DNA of 29,945 bases from a virus. The notes beneath the pieces were generated by a model that did no database searches, was not told the DNA's origin, and saw only the letters and a list, made by a program, of their open reading frames with translations. Shown here in pieces: positions 22,273 to 28,781 of this stretch (its first letter is position 1; the number at the start of each line of letters is the position of its first letter). Location of the stretch: the IMG/VR virus record IMGVR_UViG_3300046001_002667, positions 1 through 29,945 of that record. One strand, 5' to 3'. The position numbers and the translations under genes were made by a program.

Positions 22273-23109
22273 CTATTCCGAAAAGTCCTGCGTGTCCAGC
22301 GCAGTCATCAACAATACACTGACATCTCGAGCATGGTCAACCATCCCCATGACTCGCATCTGTTCGACACCGACGATAGCGTGGTTGAAACAGTAGAGCA
22401 GGTAGTCGCCGTGTTTGTATCGACCCAGATTCCAGTTGCCCCGCTCGCGCTTCGGAAGGTCTCCTGCTTTGGCAGCGATAAGCAGACGCGACCACTCATC
22501 ACCCCATGGATGAGCGGTTTGTGTCTCCTTGACGATTCTGGAGGCTTCTGTGGGGAACTTCGCGAGTTCGACGAGTTTCGGGAGTTCGCGATTCTTCCAG
22601 TTTAGAGTTCCAGGAACTCGTAGGATTCTTGACGGGTTCTTGCACTTGATGTCTGCGGCACTCGAGAGTGTGAGCATCCATCGTTCAAGCAGCTGCACGA
22701 ACTCGCGTTGTTCTGTTGGCTTAGTCCCAATACCAGCCACTTTGAGTCTTCGGTAGCAGTGGAGTCCCTTGCCTGATCTGACAGCGACTGTGACTTTATC
22801 AAGCGTTGCAGTCTGGTCCAAACCAGTAAGGTCATCGATGTCGCACCAAAGTACACCAGCAGTATGGACGTCATTGTCTCTTCCTCCTTTGCGCCAGCGT
22901 GGCAACACACCGACGTACACGTCATTTCCTTCGTCGCTCCATTGGACGCACGCCTCGCCGATTCCAGTCCATTCATCTTCCGTCCTTGGAAGTTGCCAGA
23001 AGCGCATCTGCACCTTGCCTTGATTCATCGTCCGAATCTCGACAAAGCCGTCGACGTATGGCTCGAACAGCCATGACAGAAATGTTACGGCCTGCGATAC
23101 ACGATTCAT
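22273..23109 (-). CDS. Archaeo-eukaryotic-type DNA primase
   Basis: At 278 residues, it shows the AEP signature motifs. WCDIDD (88-93) gives the D-x-D metal site, SGKGLHCY (112-119) the second motif, and RILRVPGTLNWK (161-172), preceded by D153, the third. The C-terminal part (about 190-278) has no clear motif. It makes primers for the host polymerase, since no phage polymerase gene is present. AAGGGG, 5 nt before the ATG, gives translation initiation. Its promoter may lie within the start of the divergent DUF3310 gene, but the boxes there are weak. Confidence 0.86.
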   Translation of the reverse strand: MNRVSQAVTFLSWLFEPYVDGFVEIRTMNQGKVQMRFWQLPRTEDEWTGIGEACVQWSDEGNDVYVGVLPRWRKGGRDNDVHTAGVLWCDIDDLTGLDQTATLDKVTVAVRSGKGLHCYRRLKVAGIGTKPTEQREFVQLLERWMLTLSSAADIKCKNPSRILRVPGTLNWKNRELPKLVELAKFPTEASRIVKETQTAHPWGDEWSRLLIAAKAGDLPKRERGNWNLGRYKHGDYLLYCFNHAIVGVEQMRVMGMVDHARDVSVLLMTALDTQDFSE

Positions 23110-23119
23110 TTTTACCCCT

Positions 23120-23131
23120 TACAATCCCTGC
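23120..23131 (+). promoter_or_regulatory. Promoter candidate giving a leaderless DUF3310 mRNA
   Basis: TACAAT (23120-23125) stands 6 nt before the ATG, so transcription would begin at the first base of the start codon. A -35 candidate (GATACA, 23096-23101) is weak. No Shine-Dalgarno sequence is visible before this ATG, unlike nearly all other genes here. Confidence 0.45.
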
Positions 23132-23383
23132 ATGTCCAAGCAGGTTCCGACACATTACCGTAAACAACCGATTCAGCCCATCGAGATAATCGACGCCTAC
23201 GGCCTCGACTTCAAGCGTGGCAATGCTCTCAAATACCTTCTCCGCGCAGGTTCTAAACATGGCGAGGAGAAGACAGACGACCTACAGAAGGCCATCTGGT
23301 ATCTCGTCTGTGAACTTCACGGCATCGAGCTCGCAGACGAAATCAATGAGCATATCTCAACTCATCCCGCTTTGGATGCCTAG
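23132..23383 (+). CDS. DUF3310 protein
   Basis: This 83-residue protein follows the DUF3310 plan closely: THYRKQPIQPIEIIDAYGLD, then FKRGNALKYLLRAGSK and a DDLQKAIWYLVCEL end. Such small phage proteins are annotated as nucleotide kinase-like, but the activity is not well established. It is the only plus-strand gene in a minus-strand block, reading away from the primase gene. Its last 27 nt overlap the 3' end of the nuclease gene tail to tail, which could let the two transcripts interfere. Confidence 0.88.
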   Translation: MSKQVPTHYRKQPIQPIEIIDAYGLDFKRGNALKYLLRAGSKHGEEKTDDLQKAIWYLVCELHGIELADEINEHISTHPALDA

Positions 23384-23719
23384 ATACTGGCATGTGGCTT
23401 CGACTGCTTCCTCCCACGAGTAAGCGACGAACCAGAGGTAAGCATCACCGACAGACTCACGGAAGGAAACTTGTCCTGGCGTGAGTTTGTTTTTGCCTGC
23501 CTTCATCTCGATCCACATTCCACAGTGCTGTCCCATCTGGACCGGAATAAAGATGTCCCAGACGCCAGCCTTGAGGCCTTCAGACTTCAAACGACCGGCA
23601 GTAGCCTTGCTTCGGTATCCACCGTTTGGAATGGCGTGGATAGTGTCAAGGCGTGGATGTCGTCCACCCATCACTCGGCACCAGTTGAAAAACGCAATCT
23701 GATGTTCTGATTCTGTCAA
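23357..23719 (-). CDS. VRR-NUC nuclease
   Basis: At 120 residues, this is a stand-alone VRR-NUC (PD-(D/E)xK) domain. It shows HAIPNGGYRSKATAGRLKSE, then GLKAGVWDIFIP with D55, and MWIEMKAGKNKLTPGQVSF with E71, K73 and Q83. These are the metal-binding and catalytic positions of the family. The start is a TTG at 23719 that overlaps the sigma factor stop (TTGA). Viral VRR-NUC proteins cut branched DNA such as junctions, so a role in recombination or packaging-ready DNA is likely. Confidence 0.9.
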   Translation of the reverse strand: MTESEHQIAFFNWCRVMGGRHPRLDTIHAIPNGGYRSKATAGRLKSEGLKAGVWDIFIPVQMGQHCGMWIEMKAGKNKLTPGQVSFRESVGDAYLWFVAYSWEEAVEATCQYLGIQSGMS

Positions 23720-24624
23720 AGTTCTATTCCTTCCAAAGTCTCGAAAAGCACCTCCGCTTCAGGCAGTCCACGAAGTTTCTCGAGCGCTCGCGACTGTATC
23801 TGCCTGATTCGCTCGCGTGAATATCCGACCAGGAGACCAACGTCCTCGAGCGAGCGTCCATCGATGAGACCATCGAATCCGAAGCGTAGCCGGATGCACG
23901 CCATCTCGCGGTCCGTCAGATGTTCCATCAGTTTGTACAGCTGCGCGTAGAGTGCTTCGCGGTCGAGAGCATCACCAGGCTGAGGAGTATCGGTGGCCAC
24001 GTATTCGCTGAAACTCTGACCGTATGCGTTCGGTTCATCGAGCGACTTGATGTCCACACGCTCCATCGAGGTGATGTCAGACAGATACTGGACGTCGAGA
24101 GTTTTGAGCTGATGGCGGAGATACTTCGGAAACTCATCGATGCGCGACTGTATCCACTCGAGCAGTTCCGGCATCGATGGCGATTCACCGTGTTTGAGGA
24201 CGTATGCCTGGCGCGAGATGCGGATGTGCGTGATCTTGGCAATGACGTGTGATGGTAGTCGAATCTCGCGACCACGATTCTCGACTCCTCGACCGATGGC
24301 CTGTCGAATCCAGTTCGTGGCATACGTGCTGAATCTGTAGCCCTTGTTCGGGTCGTACCGCTGAATGGCGTGATGTAGTCCGAGCATCCCGTCAGTCATC
24401 ATGTCTTCGTGAGTGCATCCACGGCCCTTGAAGCGTTTCGCGATGATGGAGATCAGGCGCTGGTTGTACGTCATCAGTTCTTCTGTCGCACGCTTGATGT
24501 CTCGCTCGGTCCCTGCCTGCACCATGCGACCTAAGAAAAACTCCTCCTGTGGAAGGAGGAGTTCTTGACCACTGGCGAGTCTACTGGAGCGGTATTGGCT
24601 CCATGTGTCGATGCGCTTAGTCAC
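23716..24624 (-). CDS. Sigma-70 family RNA polymerase sigma factor
   Basis: The 302-residue protein resembles primary or group 2 sigma factors. Region 2 (about residues 48-125) has NQRLISIIAKRF, RYDPNKGYRFSTYATNWIRQAI and REIRLPSHV. Region 3 follows, with a helical insert up to 230. Region 4 (about 233-290) has LTDREMACIRLRFGF, then SLEDVGLLVGYSRERIRQIQ. The start GTG at 24624 overlaps the upstream gene's stop by about 8 nt; an ATG at 24525, preceded by AGG, is an internal alternative. A phage with a full sigma factor can redirect host polymerase to late or middle promoters. Codons 20-29 carry a terminator-like hairpin. Confidence 0.9.
   Translation of the reverse strand: MTKRIDTWSQYRSSRLASGQELLLPQEEFFLGRMVQAGTERDIKRATEELMTYNQRLISIIAKRFKGRGCTHEDMMTDGMLGLHHAIQRYDPNKGYRFSTYATNWIRQAIGRGVENRGREIRLPSHVIAKITHIRISRQAYVLKHGESPSMPELLEWIQSRIDEFPKYLRHQLKTLDVQYLSDITSMERVDIKSLDEPNAYGQSFSEYVATDTPQPGDALDREALYAQLYKLMEHLTDREMACIRLRFGFDGLIDGRSLEDVGLLVGYSRERIRQIQSRALEKLRGLPEAEVLFETLEGIEL
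24533..24563 (-). promoter_or_regulatory. Terminator-like hairpin inside the sigma gene
   Basis: On the minus strand AACTCCTCC pairs with GGAGGAGTT across a 7-nt loop, and the right arm runs into TTTTTCTT. The left arm is an anti-Shine-Dalgarno sequence and the right arm a Shine-Dalgarno sequence, 23-29 nt before the internal ATG at 24525. It could stop transcription early, or hide a ribosome site. It also encodes QELLLPQEEFF. Confidence 0.6.
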
Positions 24625-24877
24625 GAGCGGCCATCGCCTGATGTGCTTTGTGGTCTGCGCTGTTTGGTGTGTTCCAGCTGTGAGCCATCGCACACGCCAT
24701 CCACGTAAACATCACGACCAGGACGAATCCTCCGAGTGTCTGGATGCGTCGCTGTGTCTTCTTCCGGCGCTCACGCTTGAGCTCACGCTGGGAGCAGATT
24801 GTGCAGATGCGATGACCACGGCCATAAGGCACAGCGTTCGGGCGGTTGCATTCGATGCAGGTTACTTTGATGTCCAT
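24617..24877 (-). CDS. Zinc-ribbon membrane protein
   Basis: At 86 residues, it has a zinc ribbon at the N-terminus with CIEC (C7, C10) and CTIC (C25, C28). A basic stretch (KRERRKKTQRR) and one membrane segment at about residues 47-66 follow. The topology would put the zinc ribbon in the cytoplasm by the positive-inside rule. AGGAATAGGA precedes the ATG. It lies between the HTH and sigma genes. Function is unknown. Confidence 0.8.
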   Translation of the reverse strand: MDIKVTCIECNRPNAVPYGRGHRICTICSQRELKRERRKKTQRRIQTLGGFVLVVMFTWMACAMAHSWNTPNSADHKAHQAMAARD

Positions 24878-24903
24878 TTGAGTTTTCCTATTCCTTATTG
24901 TTG

Positions 24904-25101
24904 TTATTCGGGGAGTGTTTGTCCCATGCGTTTACACAGGATCCATTGAGCGACCTCATATTCGGTTCGACCGATAGCATCAGCGATGCGCTTGATGGTC
25001 GACTGCCTGACAGCATGTCCACCGGAGAGCATCCGACAGACGGCTGATTTGTGGATGCCGAGCTTCTCAGCGATTTCCACTTGTGTATGTCCGTAAATCA
25101 T
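24904..25101 (-). CDS. Small HTH regulator (Cro/CI-like)
   Basis: The 65-residue protein carries one XRE-type helix-turn-helix: QVEIAEKLGIHKSAVCRMLSG and then RQSTIKRIADAIG, the usual five-helix spacing. I chose the ATG at 25101, because the divergent -10 box lies 6 nt before it, which would make the mRNA leaderless. A GTG at 25119 would add six residues but would lie within the promoter. It is the first gene of the leftward operon and sits beside a 19-bp palindrome that fits a dimeric operator, so it probably represses both divergent promoters. Confidence 0.85.
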   Translation of the reverse strand: MIYGHTQVEIAEKLGIHKSAVCRMLSGGHAVRQSTIKRIADAIGRTEYEVAQWILCKRMGQTLPE

Positions 25102-25107
25102 GACCTC

Positions 25108-25137
25108 AATATTCCACACGTTGACACATTATGTCAA
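25108..25137 (-). promoter_or_regulatory. Leftward promoter of the HTH-sigma-nuclease operon
   Basis: Reading leftward, TTGACA (25132-25137), an 18-nt spacer and AATATT (25108-25113) form a sigma-70-type promoter. Transcription should start at about 25101, the first base of the HTH gene's ATG. The -35 box is one arm of the central palindrome. Confidence 0.65.
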
Positions 25138-25138
25138 C
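25120..25138. promoter_or_regulatory. Central 19-bp palindromic operator
   Basis: GTTGACACATTATGTCAAC has two perfect 7-bp arms around a 5-bp centre at 25129. Each arm contains the -35 hexamer of one of the two divergent promoters, so a bound dimer would block both. It is the likely operator of the adjacent HTH protein. Confidence 0.75.
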
Positions 25139-25150
25139 CCGTGCTAGGAT
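25121..25150 (+). promoter_or_regulatory. Rightward promoter of the ERF-ThyX operon
   Basis: TTGACA (25121-25126), an 18-nt spacer and TAGGAT (25145-25150) form a good sigma-70-type promoter. It is the exact mirror image of the leftward one about 25129. The start would lie near 25157, and GGAAGGATTAGGA provides a ribosome site before the ATG at 25190. Confidence 0.75.
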
Positions 25151-25189
25151 GTTTGTGTAGTTGGACGCTACATCGGAAGGATTAGGACA

Positions 25190-25672
25190 ATGAACCAGGA
25201 ACGGATTGACCTGAAGTGGAAGTGCGGACACACCGCCTTCATCATGGTCGGATTCTCACAGGCTGACCTGCGCTACAAAATGGCCATGATGGCCTCGACG
25301 CTCGAGATCTGTGCTAGTTGCGAGAACAAACTTGCAATCGAACGCGCATGGAAGGTCACGCAGATGATTCTCCAGCCGACACCAGTCGCGCTGAGTGGGT
25401 CCGAGAAACAGATTGAGTGGGCACGCTCGATTCGCACCACGAAGTATGAAGCACTCGCACATGTGCTTGACTGTCTACGCCATGCACACGAAACACGCCA
25501 GGACGAATGGCCAGCAATTGCACAAGCAATTACACACGTGGTCAATGACGTGTCTATTTGGCGGTCTTATACGCAGTCGGGCGCCATCATCGACAGGCGG
25601 AACATCAACTGGACGACAGCGTTTAGGAATGCCTTGAGTCGGGCAGGATTACATTTGGGAGGATTAGGATAA
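25190..25672 (+). CDS. Zinc-ribbon phage protein of unknown function
   Basis: At 160 residues, it shows a likely zinc site of C12, H14 (KCGH) and C41, C44 (CASC). A later LSGSEKQIEWARSIR segment (about residues 69-83) recurs in phage early proteins. The rest is helical. It is the first gene of the rightward operon and its stop overlaps the ERF start (TAATG). It may act on host transcription or DNA, but no activity can be assigned. Confidence 0.8.
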   Translation: MNQERIDLKWKCGHTAFIMVGFSQADLRYKMAMMASTLEICASCENKLAIERAWKVTQMILQPTPVALSGSEKQIEWARSIRTTKYEALAHVLDCLRHAHETRQDEWPAIAQAITHVVNDVSIWRSYTQSGAIIDRRNINWTTAFRNALSRAGLHLGGLG

Positions 25673-26220
25673 TGACAATGTCGGAGACAATCGGTGCAAT
25701 CGCGCCGGCGCTTGTGAAGGCACAGGCGGAAATCAAACCAATCGTGAAGGATTCGACGAATCCAGCGTTTCGCTCGAAGTACACTTCACTCGATGCCATC
25801 ATGGAGGTCGTTCGACCAGTGATGGCGAAACATGGTCTGTTCGTCGTTCAGTCGGTGCTGGACACCATCGACGGAGAGCACAGCACCAGCATCACCGTCG
25901 AGAGCCGTGTGATTCACAGCTCAGGTGAATGGATTGCTGGTGTCGTGCAGGTTCCGGTGATGCAACAGACATCGCACGGATTCGGGTCAGCACTCTCGTA
26001 TGGTCGACGTTACAGCCTCAGTGCGCTCCTATCGCTCGCATCTGACGAGGATGACGATGGCAATGGTGCGATAGGCCAACAGCCACAAGCACGGCCACAA
26101 ATCAAGCCAGGACCGCCACAGACCACGACGTTGAAGAAACTCGCACCACAGGCGAAACCGATACCTGGTTATCACAACGGTTCACACTTTGTTATCGGTG
26201 AAGAGGACCCGAACGCATGA
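25672..26220 (+). CDS. ERF-family single-strand annealing protein
   Basis: At 182 residues, it has the ERF core in the first 130: KDSTNPAFRSKYTSLDAIME, VVRPVMAKHGL and SAYSYGRRY-like FGSALSYGRRYSLSALLSLASDEDDDG. The C-terminal part is Pro- and Gln-rich and probably disordered. The ATG at 25672 overlaps the previous stop; ATG at 25678 is also possible. ERF proteins anneal complementary single strands and support recombination-dependent replication, which matches the nearby VRR-NUC and SSB-like proteins. Confidence 0.93.
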   Translation: MTMSETIGAIAPALVKAQAEIKPIVKDSTNPAFRSKYTSLDAIMEVVRPVMAKHGLFVVQSVLDTIDGEHSTSITVESRVIHSSGEWIAGVVQVPVMQQTSHGFGSALSYGRRYSLSALLSLASDEDDDGNGAIGQQPQARPQIKPGPPQTTTLKKLAPQAKPIPGYHNGSHFVIGEEDPNA

Positions 26221-26603
26221 CATTTCCGACTGTTCTCTTCACTCACTTTTTAGCCGACTTTGTTTATCAATCTCGTGAGATTGCAACGACGAAGTCAAGT
26301 AACAACATCTCGCTACTCAAGCACGTCGGCATTTATGCCGGCGTGTTTGGAATCGCGACATCTGTAGATATTGGATTTGCATTCTTTGGATGGCCTGACA
26401 AGTATAAAGCCAGTATCGGCAAACAAATCGCATTCATCATCTTCAATGTCGTCATGCACTTTGTGACTGATTACTTTACGAGCCGTGCAAGCACTAAAGC
26501 ATATAAAGCCGGCGATCTACATCGATTCTGGTGCATCATTGGATTTGACCAGATGATTCACGCCACAACACTCTACTGGTCATGGAAGGCAATGACGACA
26601 TGA
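26217..26603 (+). CDS. DUF3307 membrane protein
   Basis: This 128-residue protein follows the DUF3307 pattern: FTHFLADFVYQSREIA, then LLKHVGIYAG, an NVVMHFVTDYFTSR helix and FDQMIHATTLYWSW. The H-x(2)-ADF, H-x(4)-D and DQ-x(2)-H residues are spaced like metal or catalytic ligands. About three membrane segments are likely. Its ATG overlaps the ERF stop, and its stop overlaps the ThyX start (ATGA). Function is unknown. The gene is lower in GC than ERF. Confidence 0.85.
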   Translation: MTFPTVLFTHFLADFVYQSREIATTKSSNNISLLKHVGIYAGVFGIATSVDIGFAFFGWPDKYKASIGKQIAFIIFNVVMHFVTDYFTSRASTKAYKAGDLHRFWCIIGFDQMIHATTLYWSWKAMTT

Positions 26604-27229
26604 CGAAACTTGTATGGATAACGCCCGATGCCGAAAAGGTCATCGGGTATTGCGCTCGAGTCTCAAACCCGGGAAACCAGGACAATCCGGATGTCACCAG
26701 GTTGCTTCGGTATTGTGTCGGTCATGGACACTGGTCAATATTTGAAATGGCCAGCATGTGTGTCGAGATAAAAACCACGAGGGCGATTGCAGCTCAGATT
26801 CTTCGACATCGGTCGTTCTCGTTTCAGGAGTTCAGTCAACGATACGCCACCGTGGTCGAGGACATCGATGTCCCAGAGATGCGCCTTGCTGGCTCCTACA
26901 ATCGGCAATCCAGCCTGCCATTACCTGCGATGGAGGAACTGACCAAAGAACAGCAGGACGCGCTGTATTTGGTCAATAGCACCATCGAGTTCGCGACCGA
27001 CGTGTATCGCGATCTGTTAAAGAACGGCATGGCTGCGGAGACTGCTCGCATGGTCCTACCGCTTTGTACTCCGACCACGATGTACATGAGTGGAAGCATT
27101 CGCTCGTGGATTCATTATGTGCAGTTACGAACGCGCCAGGACACACAGCTCGAGCATCGTGACATCGCGCAAAGCATCCAGAACATCATGCTGGAACATC
27201 TGCCAATAACGATGGAGGCGCTCGGTTGA
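26600..27229 (+). CDS. thyX: Flavin-dependent thymidylate synthase
   Basis: The 209-residue protein has the ThyX signature RHRSFSFQEFSQRY (residues 69-82), an H-x-S-x-x-E site (HWSIFE, 44-49) and a C-terminal RTRQDTQLEHRDIA helix with the usual QxE pattern. It methylates dUMP to dTMP with FAD and NADPH. That raises the dTTP pool for replication, for which the phage depends on the host polymerase. I chose the ATG at 26600 because it overlaps the previous stop (ATGA); an ATG at 26582 adds six residues. Confidence 0.96.
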   Translation: MTKLVWITPDAEKVIGYCARVSNPGNQDNPDVTRLLRYCVGHGHWSIFEMASMCVEIKTTRAIAAQILRHRSFSFQEFSQRYATVVEDIDVPEMRLAGSYNRQSSLPLPAMEELTKEQQDALYLVNSTIEFATDVYRDLLKNGMAAETARMVLPLCTPTTMYMSGSIRSWIHYVQLRTRQDTQLEHRDIAQSIQNIMLEHLPITMEALG

Positions 27230-27888
27230 AACTATCTGACATGATGCCAGATGGAGACCTTCCTTCATGGGATGATTACGTCACAGAGTGGGAAGAAGTA
27301 CACAAACCAAAGTATCCATCATTTGAAGAATGCCTCCACGAGTCCACTGTCATGACACAAAAGATAGATTCTCTTGGAAGAGACCATTATCGAATGCGAT
27401 GTTTACGTTGTGGACACATGGTCAAGCCCATTAAGAAACTCCAGGCACTGAAGATTCTAAATGGCGATCGCGCATCAGATGATGGCCACATTTACGCTCA
27501 GGTTCGGTATGACCCAGATAATGACTACTTCCGAAACCGTGAGTATTTACGCGAGGAATACTATCGGTTACGTGCGGAATATCCTTATAAACTGAACGAA
27601 CAAAAGAGGATTTACCATTCCAGGTATCTCAAAACAGCACGGTGGATGAAGCTTAGAGCAGCTGTGTTTGAACGTGACAACCATACATGTCAGTCGTGTG
27701 GTGCGACTGATCTATTACATTGTCACCATAATACCTATGTACGTCATGGTGCAGAACAAATGACAGATCTCATAACATACTGCGCCGAGTGTCACAAAAA
27801 TCATCACATTGACCATGACATGGAAAGAGAACGGGAACAAATATGGCGAGAAAACCAGCTGAGAATAAACCAACAATCGAGCGAGTAG
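27226..27888 (+). CDS. HNH endonuclease with N-terminal zinc ribbon
   Basis: At 220 residues, it has a zinc pair CLRC (59-62) in the N-terminal half, a helical linker and a C-terminal HNH domain. The HNH domain has CQSC (155-158), the HCHHNTYVRHG motif (165-175) and CAECHKNHH (186-194). TTG at 27226 overlaps the ThyX stop (TTGA) and is the likeliest start; ATG at 27241 is the alternative. It is lower in GC than ThyX. Its HNH domain resembles the terminase-side HNH protein, so one may derive from the other. Confidence 0.88.
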   Translation: MKLSDMMPDGDLPSWDDYVTEWEEVHKPKYPSFEECLHESTVMTQKIDSLGRDHYRMRCLRCGHMVKPIKKLQALKILNGDRASDDGHIYAQVRYDPDNDYFRNREYLREEYYRLRAEYPYKLNEQKRIYHSRYLKTARWMKLRAAVFERDNHTCQSCGATDLLHCHHNTYVRHGAEQMTDLITYCAECHKNHHIDHDMEREREQIWRENQLRINQQSSE

Positions 27889-28064
27889 AGGAAAAGCCTG
27901 AAGGACTCTTGTGGCTCCTGAAGGCCAGTGAGCATGAGATTCTGGAACGCTTGAATGCTGAGGATGCAATCATCTTCATTCACCCTGCGCTCGATGGCGT
28001 CGTGAGTTTCCGAATCGAGGAGAATCCAGCACACGAACAAAAAGTGGTGCATGTCTGGCGGTAA
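27843..28064 (+). CDS. Small unknown protein at the end of the rightward operon
   Basis: At 73 residues, it starts MARKPAENKPTIERVEEKPE and continues with a helical and strand part (LKASEHEILERLNAEDAIIF) ending HVWR. It overlaps the HNH gene by 46 nt in another frame; GGGAACAA precedes the ATG. It has an ordinary amino acid mix and no membrane segment. Function is unknown. Transcription probably ends at the hairpin after it. Confidence 0.65.
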   Translation: MARKPAENKPTIERVEEKPEGLLWLLKASEHEILERLNAEDAIIFIHPALDGVVSFRIEENPAHEQKVVHVWR

Positions 28065-28124
28065 ATGTATAAAGGATTTGCCAGTCCTCCCAGGCTGGTA
28101 AATACCGAACAACCAACCAAACAG

Positions 28125-28184
28125 AAACCATCTGTCGCATGGCCCCGGGTTACCGGACGAAGCCCATGTATACAGATGGTTTTT
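28125..28184 (+). terminator. Long stem-loop terminator between convergent operons
   Basis: AAACCATCTGT (28125-28135) pairs perfectly with ACAGATGGTTT (28172-28182), and the stem runs into TTTTT (28180-28184). The 36-nt loop has room for an inner ATGG/CCAT stem. It lies between the plus-strand operon and the endolysin stop, so it can close the rightward transcript; on the minus strand the T-run is poorer. Confidence 0.65.
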
Positions 28185-28190
28185 GGTTTG

Positions 28191-28736
28191 TCAGAAGTTT
28201 ACGAAGCCGAAGCCTCCAAACTTGCCCAGCTCGTGCCAGTTTCGCTTTTTCGCATACAGTCCATCACCATCCCGCTCGACTGAAAGTTCATCGGATGGTT
28301 CCGGCGATGTGTTTCCTTCGACTGTGTACACGCCCCACTCCTCGACTCTGGTCACGATGCCGATGTGAGCGATGCGACTGAGCGCGGAGAAGTAGAACAG
28401 CGCTAGGTCTCCACGACGTGGACGCTTCGTGGTTGTTCCATCGCGGATGTGCTGGACAGGAAGCCACAGGCTGTTTGCCTTGAACCATCTCGACCAGTCG
28501 GGACAATACGCACTGCGAGGAAAAGTCTCGTCGTACACGATGCCGAGCTGCGTGGCTGCTTGCTTGTGGCGGAAGCGAACGTGTGCCGCGCACCACGGAG
28601 AGCCAGCAGGGACAGGCGGTTTGCAGGATGCTTGATACGCTTCGACTGCCTTCCCGCGATTCTCGCCGACTTCCTGGACGCCTATGTTCGCGATGGCCAG
28701 TTCAGTCGACAGTAATGCTATTCGGCGTTCATCCAT
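28191..28736 (-). CDS. CHAP-domain endolysin
   Basis: This 181-residue protein has a CHAP (NlpC/P60-like) hydrolase domain: GENRGKAVEAYQASCKPP, then SPWCAAHVRF with the catalytic Cys49. The domain continues with PRRGDLALFY, and RIAHIGIVTRV holds the catalytic His124. TVEGNTS may hold the third polar residue. It lacks a signal peptide, so a holin should release it to cut cell-wall peptide bonds. AGGAG stands 8 nt before the ATG. It is the last gene of the late strand. Confidence 0.92.
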   Translation of the reverse strand: MDERRIALLSTELAIANIGVQEVGENRGKAVEAYQASCKPPVPAGSPWCAAHVRFRHKQAATQLGIVYDETFPRSAYCPDWSRWFKANSLWLPVQHIRDGTTTKRPRRGDLALFYFSALSRIAHIGIVTRVEEWGVYTVEGNTSPEPSDELSVERDGDGLYAKKRNWHELGKFGGFGFVNF

Positions 28737-28781
28737 GATGTATACTCCTAACGTCCAACCGGGTTCTAAACCTAATCCTCA

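Noticed and set aside
23061-23135. Strong sigma-70 promoter for the primase gene
   Set aside because: A GGTAATGT box exists inside the DUF3310 start, but the matching -35 region agrees at only about three of six positions.
28125-28184. Possible tRNA, since the ends pair over 11 bp
   Set aside because: The element is too short and shows no D, anticodon or T arms; the T-run after the stem fits a terminator.
28065-28283. A 72-residue plus-strand reading frame directly after the last rightward gene
   Set aside because: It spans the terminator hairpin and the antisense of the endolysin 3' end, and its sequence shows no protein-like pattern.
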